Part shown: positions 13,901 to 24,060 of the stretch, piece after piece
Position numbering within the stretch: position 1 is the stretch's first letter
How the letters are laid out: each line of letters begins with the position of its first letter
DNA from: Sarcocystis neurona
Taxonomy: Eukaryota; Apicomplexa; Conoidasida; Eucoccidiorida; Sarcocystidae
Direction: 5' to 3'
Length of the DNA: 64,000 nucleotides
Assembly: GCA_000727475.1 (NCBI GenBank)
Contig: KL647297.1
Span: 2,203,295-2,267,294, forward strand
The notes under the pieces: generated by a model
What the model was told of the DNA's origin: nothing
Databases searched by the model: none
Seen by the model: only the letters and a program-made list of their open reading frames with translations
Position numbers and translations under genes: made by a program

Positions 13901-16900
13901 GCATGGACACCCACGACTATATATATATGTCACTTCTCTCTCTGTTCTTCCGACGAAGCTAGCGCCTGCTGACTGCAGACACATGCGTCCACGTCCCTAT
14001 ACACGTGCAGCAGCAGCGACTTGCAGATATTCAAGACACGTGTTTCCCCGCCGCACGTTCGCAGCCCCCGGTCTCTCTGGAAAGCAGCCACAACGCATGC
14101 ACCCGGAGACACACAGCCCCATGCGGTTGTCCGCGCAGACAGAGACGAGACGCCCGCACACACGCAGAGAGCGACGCGTGGCTCGTGCATGCAACCCTGC
14201 AGGCAGTCGCCCCACGGACGTCCCCTACGCACTCTCACCAGAGAGAGACGGAGCGACAGCGAGGGAGGAACAGACCTACCGACATACTGACACACATAAA
14301 CCGCATGCAGACGGAGGTATCTGGACAGCACCGACGTGAGCCGCCGCCATGTGTCTACGGAGTCTATACGGCGCCGGTCGAAGCTGTCCAAACTTCCCCG
14401 CCCCTCACGCGGTCGTCGCATATGCACCCGTCCACGCCCACACACACGTACACTCTGAAAAGACATTCGCTTGCGCCGGGAGTGCGACCCCGTGTCGCCG
14501 CCTGGGCTGTGCGATCGTCAACAGAGAGGGACGGGGCGTCTGAGCTGCCGCGCCTCACCCTCCCCGCGCACGGGTCTGCTGACGGGCCCGTCTGTCTCGA
14601 CAGCAGCTCCTCGACCCGGCAGCTACAGGTCCCCCAAGACGCTTCTGTGCTCTCTCTCGAGTCCGTTCAGAACAAACCCTGTGTGCTCACTCAACACCCA
14701 CCATGTGCTGCAGCTGCTGCTGCGGGTGCCCCCGGCTACTGCAGAGAATTGCTGCTGCTAGAGAGAAGGGGTGCGGATGGCAGACAGGCCTGCAGACGTG
14801 ACGCGCTTGGCAGGCGCACGCATGCGTCTCGGCACGACCCGACTCCGCAGAGAGAGACGACGGACTTCACACGGGAACAGGTGGACGTTCGCACGGGTCC
14901 ACATGTGTAACGCACGCGTGTACCTGACACACATATATATACCCCCACCCCTGTCTACACACACGTGTCTATCCAGCCATATCTACCTGCAACACGCATG
15001 CAGTCTAGAGACACACGTAGACAAATGGGCGTGGGGTGAAGTCTTGGTAATTCTTCTTTCTTCACAAGGTGAGGAATCCTGGTGATACTTCTTCCCAACC
15101 ACAGTGCTGCTGTGTGAATTTCTTCCATGTAGCTCTTCACTATACAGAGAGGTATCTATCTATACACGTACCCATATAACATAGACAAACATATACACAG
15201 TATATATACATACACACATGTACACAGTATACATATATATATACACATATACACAGTATACATATATAATACATATACACAGTATTTACGTATATACATA
15301 TACCCAATACATATATATGTATATACACGTATGTATGTATGCACCTTGCAGATACACAAGGACTTGCTGAGGACACGTAGTATGTAGAAAGCACGTAGAT
15401 ACGCACAAGAAGCAGCATGCACCGGCCATATACAAAGCATGCACACATATATGGAGCATTCGAGGGATCGTTGGCGCCTTTGTATGACGGCATACTGACG
15501 CGTACTTCTCTGTGCTCTGCTGCTGCTGTAGGAGTCGCCTCGCCTTCCGATGTTGCAGCGTGGCGAGGAACGTGAAGGCGAACGCATCTCGTTCACCAGC
15601 AGCAGATTTGACACCGGCGACGCGCAGCACCGCGTTGATAGCTGCTTCAATTTTGCCGCAGTCTGCCAGCAGCTTTCCTAAAGTGAGGGCAGCATCTGGA
15701 GCCCATCCCAGGCTAACAGCTTTTCCAAGTGCAGCTCCTCCTCCTCCGCCAGCACCTGCGCCGCTTCCTGCTGCGGCTTCTCTGCTTTTTGCGTCTCTGC
15801 TGCTGCTGCGCGAGCGGCCGCTGCTGCTGCTGCTCGCCGCGAGCTGCTGTTGCTGCTGCGCTCTGCTCCGTCCAGAACCGGCGGCCCCGCCAGCGCCGCA
15901 GGCCGAGGACAGAAACAACCCTGGCGTCTCGTCGCCTCTGCCTGCGGCCGTGTAGATCGCTGCTGCAGCTGCTGTCGTACGGGCCAGCACGCCTCCGGCC
16001 AGGGAAAAACCAGCTGCCATCGCTCCCTCACACAACCGCTTTGCCGCCAGAGCGTCTCCCCTCTCGGTGGCAAGATGCGCACGCAGCAGCCATGCTTCAG
16101 GCAAAGGCACTACCCACGTGCTGTTCTCCAGCACTCGCCGAAAACTGCTGCTGCTGCTGTGGCTGCTCGATCTGCTGCCGGACCTGCCGCTGCTGCTGCT
16201 ATGCGCGCTGCTGGAGCTACTGTGGCTGCTACAGAGCTCTCGTAGGTAGCTACTGGCGACGCCGTACGAGCCCACAGAAACAAGCACGAGACACAAGTTG
16301 AAAATTACGAGTTGTCTCAGGGCAACAAGAGACGCCAGATCCGCTGCATTTTCCACCGGTGCAGAGCCACCAGGACCACCTGTCCCAGCAGCGGCAGCTG
16401 GTGTGGGGTCACTCCCCAGACCAACAGCACCTGCAGCAGCTGCAGCATCGTTGACCCCCGCAGTTCCGTTCAGCAACTGCGGTCCGCAGGACGTCCCATT
16501 GGCCAGCTGACCTTCGCGGCTCTTCCCATTGTTGCTGCTGCCACTGCCGCTCCCGCTGCTGCTGCTCCTCCTGCCGCTGCTGCCACTCCTGCTGCTGCTG
16601 CTTGCACTCCTTGTGCTACTGTTCTCGCTCCTGGAGCCGTGAACTGCACCGGTGCTGCCTCTTCGACCGCTGCCGCTGCTGCAAGCGAGCTGCCGGTTCA
16701 CCCGCTCCAGCACATGCGACAGCAAAAAGCGAGCAAGATTGAAGTTGCGTTGCGCGTAGTAAAGAACTGCCAAGTTGTTTAGCAGCTCGACAGGAACCGC
16801 TTCTGGCATTTCTGCTGCACCAGTAGCAACTGCTTGTAAACCCCCTCCGCCGTCTCCCTCTGCCCAGACGTCCTCGGGGTGTCTCCTCGCCTCCGTTGTG

Positions 16901-19900
16901 GCCTCGGTCGAGTCCTTCTCCTGTCGCGGCTGCTGCGCCGTCTCGCCCGCACGTCCCTTCTCCCCGTGGGGCTGCTGTCGCTTCTGCTGCTGCTCCTGCA
17001 GCTGCTCCTGCTGCTGCTGTTGCTCTCTCTGCCGCCGCTTCTTTTGCTGCCCCTCCCCCTCCGCAGCCTCTTCCCTCTCCTGCTCTTGTAGGGCCCTCTC
17101 CTGCTGTTGGCGAACACACAAAGTAATAAGTTTTTCGTACACGACGATACAGGGCCTGCGGTAGCGAGCCTCCTGCGCGGAAGTAATAAGCGTTTCGTAG
17201 CAGCGAGCGAGCAGTAGCAAGGTAATTGCGTCCGATGGATCCACAGCTGCAGCAGAAAGCAGATACTCCAACGCCTTCTCATAGAGCTGCAGCATCTGCA
17301 GCAGGCTGTTCCCCCTTTCTGCCGCCGTCCCGTCCCCCCCTGCCCTTGCTGCCGCTGCGGGCGCCCCACAGGCGTATTCTCCTGCTGCCGTTTTGCCGTG
17401 TGGGGTGGTGTTGCCGCAAAGCTCCGCTTCGAGCAGCACTGCGCAGCCCATCAACCGCAGAGCGTCAAAATTTTGGGACAGCCCCAGCAGTTGCTGCAGC
17501 AGCCGCTGCGCCTCTCGAATACGTGCCTGCCCTCCCAGCAGCAACAAACACTGCGCGTACCTGAAGGTCGTCGCGCAGTGATGGGGCCGCAGGACGTGCG
17601 CCCGCTGCAGCTCTACCACGGCTTCCTGCGGCTTGTTCTGCTGCTGCAGCAGCCAGCCGAGAAGGTACTTTTGCTCGCCCTGAAGCTCCAGGCAGTAAGA
17701 CGGAGGCTGTGCCGCACGCAGCAGCTGCTCGGCCTGCTGCAGCTCCCCGTGCAAAATCGCGCGCCCAGCGAGTTGCAGCAACACTACAGCGTCGCTCGGT
17801 TCGTACCGATTCGCTAGAAGCAACAGCAGCAGCTGCTGCTGCGCCTCCTGCGGCTGCAGCAGACAGGCTGCTCCACACAGGGCTCCTGCATGCTGCGGGA
17901 AGAGACACAACGCCCGTGCAAACGCCCTTCGGGCTTCTGCCAGTCGGCCCAGGCGGTAGAAACACATTCCTGCAGCATATCGCAGGTCTGCCGCGAAGCG
18001 CGAAGAACCGCTGCTGCTGTCGTAAATCCCGCTGCTGCCGCTGGTCGACAGCAGCCCGTTGCGGTGAGCTGTCGCCTCGACACGTGCTCCTGCTGCAACA
18101 CCCGAAAGCGCCCCAGTGCCGTGTCTTTGCTGCTGCTGCTGCAGCGCCGTCGCTGCTGCTGCTGGAGAGCGGCCTCCGGCCGCGACGCCCAGGAGGCGCA
18201 GCAGCTGCTGCTGCTGCTGTGCAGTGAGTGCAGCAGGAGGCGTGGGGCAGTAGGCGATCAGCCGGCAATACAGCAGCAGGGCGTCTGCCCATCGACGTTC
18301 GTACACCGCGCAGCTAGCCAGCCCCAGCAGCGGAGCCACCTGCAGCGGTGCATGCACTGCAGCAATGCGAAAGAGTTCTTCTGCTGCTCGCATCTCACGA
18401 CTGCTCTGCTGCTGCAGCAGCTGCTGCTGCTGCAGCATCGAGAGATCTGCTGCTGCTGTGGCACCAGCCCCTCCTGCTGCGGTTGGTACACCTGCTCCCC
18501 CGCCGCCCGCAGGACCGCGGCCGGGCTCTGGGACGATGGCAGCAGCCGCAGGACCGAGCATGAGCGCAGAGGACGGGAGACAGCGTGTGGGGAGAGGTGC
18601 AGCAGAGTTGCCGCTCAGCAGCAGCAAAGCCTTGGCCAAACGAAGAAAAGCCGAGGTGCAAAGAGAGAGCAGCGAGGGATCCTTTCTGCGCAGCAAAGAA
18701 ATATTGAGGGCAAGCATTCCTGTCCCTGCTGCTGCTCCTCCCGCTGCTCCTCCTCCCCCTGCAGCGCCTGCGCACGCTGCGGCTGCTGCGCCACTGGCTC
18801 CTGCGGCGCAGACGTGGTCCCCCGGCGCAGCTCCACCAGCCGCTCCACCGGGCACGCCATGAGAAGCACCAGCTGCTGCTCTGCACGCCTCAGCAAAGCC
18901 AGCAGCAGCGTCTGCTTTCTCTCTCCACTCCTCACTGCGCTGCAGTTCGTCGCGTCTCGTCGCCGCATCCCACGCCCGCAACGCTGCATGCGTGTGGTGA
19001 GCAGCAAGTGCCGCATCAACCACCACGCGCCAGTCGCCTTCCCATTCGCAGCCCGCAGCGCCCTCCACGGCTGCTGCAGCCGCGGCGTCTGCCTCTGTCC
19101 TTAGTCTCTCGTCTGCAACTGCTTCGTCGTCTTCTTCACCGGTTCCGACTGCTATTGCTGCTGCTCCATGCGCTGCATGCGTGGCCGCATCTGCTGCGGC
19201 GCCGACCGCACCAGTCCGCCCATCCTTCGCGACGAAGCCGCGACCCGTCGCCGCGGCAGCAGCAGAAAGAGCCGCAGCAGGTGTAGCAGCAGGCGGAAGC
19301 TCCGCAAGAGGCTGGTTCGAAACGTCTGCGTTCGAATATAAGACGGTGTTGGCACAGTAGTCTGCGTCCTGCAATATTGAAAGAAAACTCCCCACATGAT
19401 TGTTCGCGTGGAAATGCAGCGCGCATGCAAGCCAGTGCCGCAGCAAACAAACCTCTCTCTTCAGCATCTCACCGATCAAGCGGCAGTCTGCAGCAACAGC
19501 AAAGACTGTGTGTCCCTGCTGTTGACTCGGCCGCGGCTGCAGCGTCCCTGTCGAAAAGTCTGCTGCCTCTGGCAGCTCCCTCCCCTCCAGGAGGCTTCTC
19601 GCGTAGACGGACAGTCCCCCGCTCGCACCTGCGTCTGTTGCTGCTGCTCCTCCTCCTCCTTTGCATTCTGCTGCTCCTTCTCCTCCTCCTGGGGCGTGGA
19701 GCGGCCGCGCTGCGCCACCGCTGCTGTTGCTGCTGCTGCCTTGTTGCGCGGCTGCGTCCAGCAGCAGCACCGGAGAAACGGACGGCGGCGTGGCGAAATC
19801 CGTAGGTGGTGCTGCAGGCAGCACCACGTGCGTGTCTGTGTCTTTGATAGGGAGATACAGCAGCTGCGGGAGCTGCTGCTGCTGCTGCACACCACGTCTT

Positions 19901-20421
19901 CTGTGAGGCGGGGAGGGCGGGGCCGGCACGTAGCGCCGTCGCGAGCCGCTTGCTGCTGCAGCAAACTGGGCATCGAGGTCCTCAAGAGATTCATAGAAGC
20001 CGCTGCTGCTGTCGGCGCTGCTGCTGCCCACGGGGACGCTGTGTCTGCTGCTGCCGTTTCTGGCGCCACCGTCCCTGCTGCTGCTGCTCCCACGCAGCCT
20101 GGTGCCCACCCTAGAGAACAGCGTGTCGCTGCTGGGATATGCAGAATGCAGAGACGGACGCCCTGCTGCTGCTGCTGCTCCTGTCTCACATGCTCGCGCA
20201 TCTGCGCCTTCAGACAGCAGCCGCAAAGATGACTCACCGCCGGGGGCACTTCTCTCCAGCGCCTCCTCCTCCTCCTCCTCGTCCTCCTCCTGCTCCTCCT
20301 CTTCGACGGGCTCCTTGGCCCCAGGCAGCAGCAGCTGCTGCTGCTGCCAAGGCACTCCTCCACCCACCCCACACGCGGCGTCAGCTGCAGCTGCCATGGC
20401 GCCTACGCCCACAAGAAGCAT
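3107..20421 (-). CDS. CTR9: CTR9, TPR subunit of the PAF1 transcription-elongation complex (9-exon model)
   Basis: CTR9 is the TPR scaffold of the nuclear PAF1 complex, which travels with RNA polymerase II and supports histone H2B ubiquitination and H3K4 methylation. Proposed exons, 5' to 3': 20421-15496, 14076-13934, 13484-13367, 10761-10579, 9749-9660, 8075-7998, 7438-7255, 6934-6663, 4999-3107. All junctions use GT-AG and the phases agree, giving 7,887 nt and about 2,628 aa; human CTR9 is near 1,170. Family landmarks appear in order: PIKDTDTHVVLP near residue 191 (human IPLRDTDEVIEL), a TPR block at about 678-995, SYAANGIALLLAEEN in exon 3 (human [15 protein letters not shown]), further helical repeats in exons 4-8, and a Glu/Arg/Lys coiled coil plus acidic/basic tail in exon 9. 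The excess length is Gln, Ala, Gly and Ser runs from CAG-type repeats. A second in-frame ATG at 20397 lies in GCCATGG and may be the true start. Exon 2 is the least certain. Confidence 0.9.
4999..6663 (-). other. CTR9 intron 8 with CA/TA microsatellites
   Basis: The intron is 1.66 kb. It has TACATA-type repeats at about 5160-5300 and 6200-6270 and an (AC)n tract at 5655-5705. I see no exon in it. Confidence 0.7.
6663..6934 (-). CDS. CTR9: CTR9 exon 8
   Basis: Begins after CTGTGCAG with a glycine-rich stretch. It continues ALPSLQQLENLLIKSKEKIL then PHLRKSLPLIEQNWKEQQ, the start of the long C-terminal helix, and ends CAG|GTATAT in phase 0. Confidence 0.8.
7255..7438 (-). CDS. CTR9: CTR9 exon 7
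   Basis: Follows CCCTGCAG and ends CTA G|GTAAAT in phase 1. It encodes a helical segment, EKMEDPQLMQHLLFICQSVV then QLLQRLIDAKQTWGHIDAHA, at the place of the human [22 protein letters not shown] helix. Phase matches exon 8, which supplies the missing two bases of a glycine codon. Confidence 0.78.
7998..8075 (-). CDS. CTR9: CTR9 exon 6
   Basis: Twenty-six codons, phase 0 at both ends, between TTGGCAG and the consensus donor GTAAGT. KFDAAVVVLQAALQRWPNDL then CLAYNL matches the TPR that reads [20 protein letters not shown] in human CTR9. Confidence 0.82.
8076..9659 (-). other. CTR9 intron 5 with CTG/CAG repeat block
   Basis: On the plus strand CTG and CTACTA repeats dominate 8790-9650. Sense-strand frames there read Ser/Ala-rich, but no segment resembles CTR9, and exons 5 and 6 join correctly without them. 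Confidence 0.6.
9660..9749 (-). CDS. CTR9: CTR9 exon 5
   Basis: Thirty codons after CCTGCAG, ending at donor GTAAGC. AFRHLLIALEVAPMKKHLYL then LLARLLYDCA corresponds to human [32 protein letters not shown]. The open frame extends upstream, so the exon could begin slightly earlier. Confidence 0.75.
10579..10761 (-). CDS. CTR9: CTR9 exon 4
   Basis: Exactly 61 codons, phase 0 at both ends, between GTGCACAG and donor GTAACG. It starts KPALSIFRVLVES, which continues the TPR of exon 3 (human FREARDVFAQVRE), followed by FYAVQANSGLLLAALAL and ending LRKVDLQKLHR. Confidence 0.82.
10762..13366 (-). repeat. CTR9 intron 3 with dense TA/CA microsatellites
   Basis: Short TA, CA and ACATAT repeats cover most of 11390-11570, 11640-11900 and especially 12600-13060, where (CA)n and (TA)n runs alternate almost without interruption. 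Long open frames here are repeat shadows. Confidence 0.85.
13367..13484 (-). CDS. CTR9: CTR9 exon 3
   Basis: Acceptor TCTGCAG at 13485, donor ACG|GTGAGC at 13366. It encodes AYAALAEARYFFALALQ then SYAANGIALLLAEENLT. This aligns directly with human [31 protein letters not shown], the most diagnostic stretch of the family. The ORF reads on into intron for 17 codons. Confidence 0.88.
13800..13933. repeat. TA and CTAT microsatellite
   Basis: Runs of (TA)n and (CTAT)n (13845-13880) lie in CTR9 intron 2, close to the proposed donor of exon 2. Confidence 0.8.
13934..14076 (-). CDS. CTR9: CTR9 exon 2 (tentative)
   Basis: Bounded by acceptor TTTCCAG and a weak donor AA|GTGACA. It starts in phase 0 and ends in phase 2, exactly what exons 1 and 3 require. 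The end (SSEEQREK, Lys completed by exon 3) resembles the charged linker before the next TPR in human CTR9 (DREKEKRHQ). The first half shows little similarity, so the true acceptor may lie further in, for example near 14017. Confidence 0.45.
14077..15495 (-). other. CTR9 intron 1
   Basis: Mostly unique sequence with TATACA repeats at 15140-15340. A minus-strand frame at about 15030-15130 (MEEIHTAALWLGRSITRI) looks exon-like, but no phase-compatible acceptor and donor pair was found, so it is left out of the model. Confidence 0.5.
15496..20421 (-). CDS. CTR9: CTR9 exon 1: N-terminus and main TPR block
   Basis: About 1,642 codons without a stop. Residues 37-53 are an acidic run, and 191-202 read PIKDTDTHVVLP, the conserved CTR9 N-terminal strand. 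Residues about 322-355 (REVCLLRHWLACALHF and on) match the first helices. EGDWRVVVDAALAAHHTHAALRAW near 461 continues the family order. TPR helices with the small/large residue pattern run from AEELFRIAAVHAPLQVAPLL (680) through YAAGMCFYRLGRLAEARRAF (815-834) to about 995 and resume near 1050-1110. Between them lie long Gln, Ala-Gly and Ser runs. The 3' end reads KYAS followed by donor GTATGC at 15495, phase 0. Confidence 0.92.
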
Positions 20422-22905
20422 GCAGCAGCAGCGACGGCACAGAGGGAGGAGAAAAGGGGAAGAAAGAAGTCGCCGGAGAAGTGTCTGATGCAGAGAGGCG
20501 GCGAAAGCAGACGAGACACGTTACTCCTGTGGGGATACGCAGGTAGTACTCACAGTGGCGCTGCTGCATCAGCCAGAGACGAAGGAGTTGTGGGGAGGCT
20601 GCTGCTGCTGTTGCAGAGAAGGACGAGTGCCCACACGAAACTGCTGCAGGATGAACAGAGACTGGAAATCGGAAGGGGCTTCCACCCCACAAGCAGCAGC
20701 AGCAGCAGTGCTCCAACGACCGCAGCACCGGCAGGCAAGTAAACGCCGGCAGTCCCTGTAGCAACAGGAGACACAGACCAACATCCACCTAGCGGTGGCG
20801 CTGCAGCACCGGCGTGCTGACGAGAAGCAACTTGCCACAACGCAGAAACAACAGCCCTCCCCCCATGAAGAGGACGCGGCACTCTTGCTGCAGCAGCAGC
20901 AGAGCTCTCCTGCACCAGACACGGGAGCGAAGACCGGCAGCAGCAGCCGCGCAGACCGAACACGAGCAACGAAGAAAAAGCAGCAGCTACAAAACCAGCA
21001 CCAGGCCTCCTCCAGTAGCCGCTCCACCCCTTCCCCCCCGACCTCGCAGCAACAGCAGCACGTGCAGCAGTCACAGCACGAGCTACAGCAGAAGCAGAGG
21101 AACTGCTCACAAGCCAGTCGCAGCAGAAATCCCTGCTCCTACAGAGGGTCATGCGCGCACCCTACGTGTCAAGGACCAGCAGAGCAACAGCAGCAGCAGC
21201 AGTGTGCGGGTGGCTCCCACTGGGAAATTTCGAGAAGCAGAAGCTTCGTCTTGAGGACCGTGACCGAACGACGCACCAAGAAAGACGACTGTCACTCCTG
21301 ACTGCAGGAGAAAATTTGGTGTCTGCGGAGGAGAGGAACGGCAGCAGCGTCAGCGGCTGGTGCACTACCACTGCCGCGTGACATAGCTCTCAGCAGCAGC
21401 TGCTGATGCTGCAGAGGCCTCACAGCAGCTCAGCGCAGTTGGCGCGAACTGCTGCAGGTGTAAGTTGTCCTCCTTCTGCAGACGGGGCTCAGCAGCAGCG
21501 TCGAACAACGGCAGAGCTTTAACAGCAGCAGCAGCGGCAGCAGTCAAAGGAAAGCACTGCAGCACGTGCTGCTGCTGTTGTTGCTACTGCTCCTCAGCCC
21601 CGTGCCGTTGCCTCGCCTCAAGTTCCTCTTCTCGCAAGTGCGCATCTGCCAGAGTTGCTGCTGGAGCTGCTGCTGCTCCTGCTCCTCCTCCTCAGCACGT
21701 CCCGCAGCGTTGCTGAAGCGTCAGTGCTGCCTCCCCTCTGCTGCAGCTGAGAGAAGTTCTCCTCGTGCTGAGACAGCTACTGGAGCGGCTCTGCGGCCGT
21801 TATCGCTGCTGCTGGTAGCCCTGCTGCTGGTAGCCCTGCTGCTGACATTGCCAAATCCGCTCGTGTGCACCGGGCAGCGGACGCCGTGGCATCAGATGCT
21901 GCACCATTCCTCCACGAACGCGCGACAACAGCGGCAGAAGGACGCCGCAGCAGCAGCAGGGATACCGGCTACAGCAGCAATAGTGACAGCAGCAGGAGAC
22001 GCGCAGCGCAGCGACGTCTCAGCGGGCAAAGTCGCAGGGTAGAGCAGCAGCCACGCGAAAGAGAAGAAAGACGCTGCTGCGGCGAAGGGCCAGATGTGGC
22101 CAGATATCTTATCTTCCCCGATGTGGCAGCGGCTGCTGCTCTGTCGTTGCATGCAAGAGCTAAACACGACGGCACTGCGCAGTCCGACGCTCCTTTCCCA
22201 CTCCTCACGACGGAGGCTCTTTGATGCTGACAACTGCGAGCAGGCGGTTCCTGCTTGGCACTCCGCTGCTGCAGCTGCTTCCGAGAAAACTGCCACCACC
22301 GGTGGATTTCACCGCTGGGCAGTTCGTGCTGAGCTGCCGCTGCTGCAGCTGTTGCGCGTAGCTGCGGCTGCCGCACTCCGTCGCTGCTGCTGCTGCTGCT
22401 GTAACTTGCTGCTGCTGCTACTGCTGCGGCTGCTGCTCTCGCACAGTTGTTGACTATTATTGCTGCTGCTGCTTCTGTCGCAGGAGATTTTCCTGCCCCC
22501 GTGTGGTCGATCCACAGCTGCGGCCGCGACGGGCGCTGTGCTGCAGTTGCTGTGGCTGCTACGGCCGACACAGTCGGCAGGGAAAAAGTGTATTGCTGCT
22601 GCTTCTTCCTCCTTACAAAAGAAAACCCAAGAAACAGCAGGAGGCGACTACAACCGTGAGATCACGCCTCCATGCATGTACAGTCGAGCAAGTGCAGGGA
22701 CGCGCCGCTGCGAAGTCCACGCCACTGCTCCTGTTCCGAGGACGCGCGCCTCTGCTTTGTTTGCAACAAGAGAGAGAACGCTGCCGATCGGGGGAAGCGA
22801 GGAAAAACAAGTGCATAAGAAGCAGCTCTAGCAGCGCCGAGCCTGGGCACAACTGAAGCAGTCACACAGCATCAGCAACAGGCAGCAGCAGCCACAGCAG
22901 CAGGA

Positions 22906-23760
22906 GCAGCCCTGGCAGCAGCAGCAGCAGCAGGAGCGACAGCAGCAGCAGCAGCCCTGGCAGCAGCAGCAGCAGCAGGAGCGACAGCAGCAGCAGCAGC
23001 CCTGGCAGCAGCAGCAGCAGCAGGAGCGACAGCAGCAGCAGCAGCAGCGACAGCAGCCACGGCAGCAGCAGCAGCAGCAACGGCGACACCAGCAGCCGCA
23101 GCAGCGACAGCAGGAGCAGCAGCAACAGCAGCAGCAGCAACAGCNNNNNNNNNNNNNNNNNNNNNNNNNNNNNNNNNNNNNNNNNNNNNNNNNNNNNNNN
23201 NNNNNNNNNNNNNNNNNNNNNNNNNNNNNNNNNNNNNNNNNNNNNNNNNNNNNNNNNNNNNNNNNNNNNNNNNNNNNNNNNNNNNNNNNNNNNNNNNNNN
23301 NNNNNNNNNNNNNNNNNNNNNNNNNNNNNNNNNNNNNNNNNNNNNNNNNNNNNNNNNNNNNNNNNNNNNNNNNNNNNNNNNNNNNNNNNNNNNNNNNNNN
23401 NNNNNNNNNNNNNNNNNNNNNNNNNNNNNNNNNNNNNNNNNNNNNNNNNNNNNNNNNNNNNNNNNNNNNNNNNNNNNNNNNNNNNNNNNNNNNNNNNNNN
23501 NNNNNNNNNNNNNNNNNNNNNNNNNNNNNNNNNNNNNNNNNNNNNNNNNNNNNNNNNNNNNNNNNNNNNNNNNNNNNNNNNNNNNNNNNNNNNNNNNNNN
23601 NNNNNNNNNNNNNNNNNNNNNNNNNNNNNNNCAGCAGCAGCAGCAACAGCAGCAGCCGCCGCATCCCCAGCAGCAGCCGCAGCAGCCACAACAGCAGCAG
23701 CAGCAACCACAACAGCAGCAGCAGCAGCCACAGCAGCACGAGCAGCACTGCACCAGGAGC
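22906..23760. repeat. CAG array with 45-bp minisatellite and internal gap
   Basis: The unit containing CCTGG starts at 22911, 22956 and 23001, a period of exactly 45 bp. It embeds (CAG)n with GAGCGA interruptions. The array runs into Ns at 23145 and resumes as (CAG)n at 23632, so its true length is unknown. Confidence 0.9.
23145..23631. other. Assembly gap (487 Ns)
   Basis: Run of N within the CAG array. Long open frames crossing it are artefacts of reading N as any residue. Confidence 0.99.
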
Positions 23761-24003
23761 AGCACCGCAGCAGGAGCAGCACCGTATTAATGGCAGGGCA
23801 GTGCCTCAGCACGATGGGGCATTGTCAGCATGCTGCTTGGCTGCAGACAGGCCGATCCCCGTCTTGGCTACGATTTGCTGCTCGGTTGCTGCTTGTAAAT
23901 GGGGCTGGCGATGCGGCTGCTCCTGCTGTGCGCGGCTGTGGTAGTGCGACGGTGCTGGTAATGATGTGCGCAAATACTACTGCCATTACTGCTGGTGCTG
24001 GCT

Positions 24004-24060
24004 GCGCTACAGTTGCTGCTGGGAGAGTTGCTGCTGGGAGAGTCGCTGCTGGGAGAGTTG
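24004..24060. repeat. 15-bp minisatellite (GCTGCTGGGAGAGTT)
   Basis: Three to four near-identical head-to-tail 15-bp units within a CTG block. Confidence 0.8.

Noticed and set aside
15030..15130. Possible CTR9 exon (MEEIHTAALWLGRSITRI)
   Set aside because: No acceptor/donor pair keeps phase between exons 1 and 3, and it shows no CTR9 similarity.
22828..23812. Three ~300-codon minus-strand frames across the N gap
   Set aside because: Open only because N is read as any residue and because CAG repeats have no stops.
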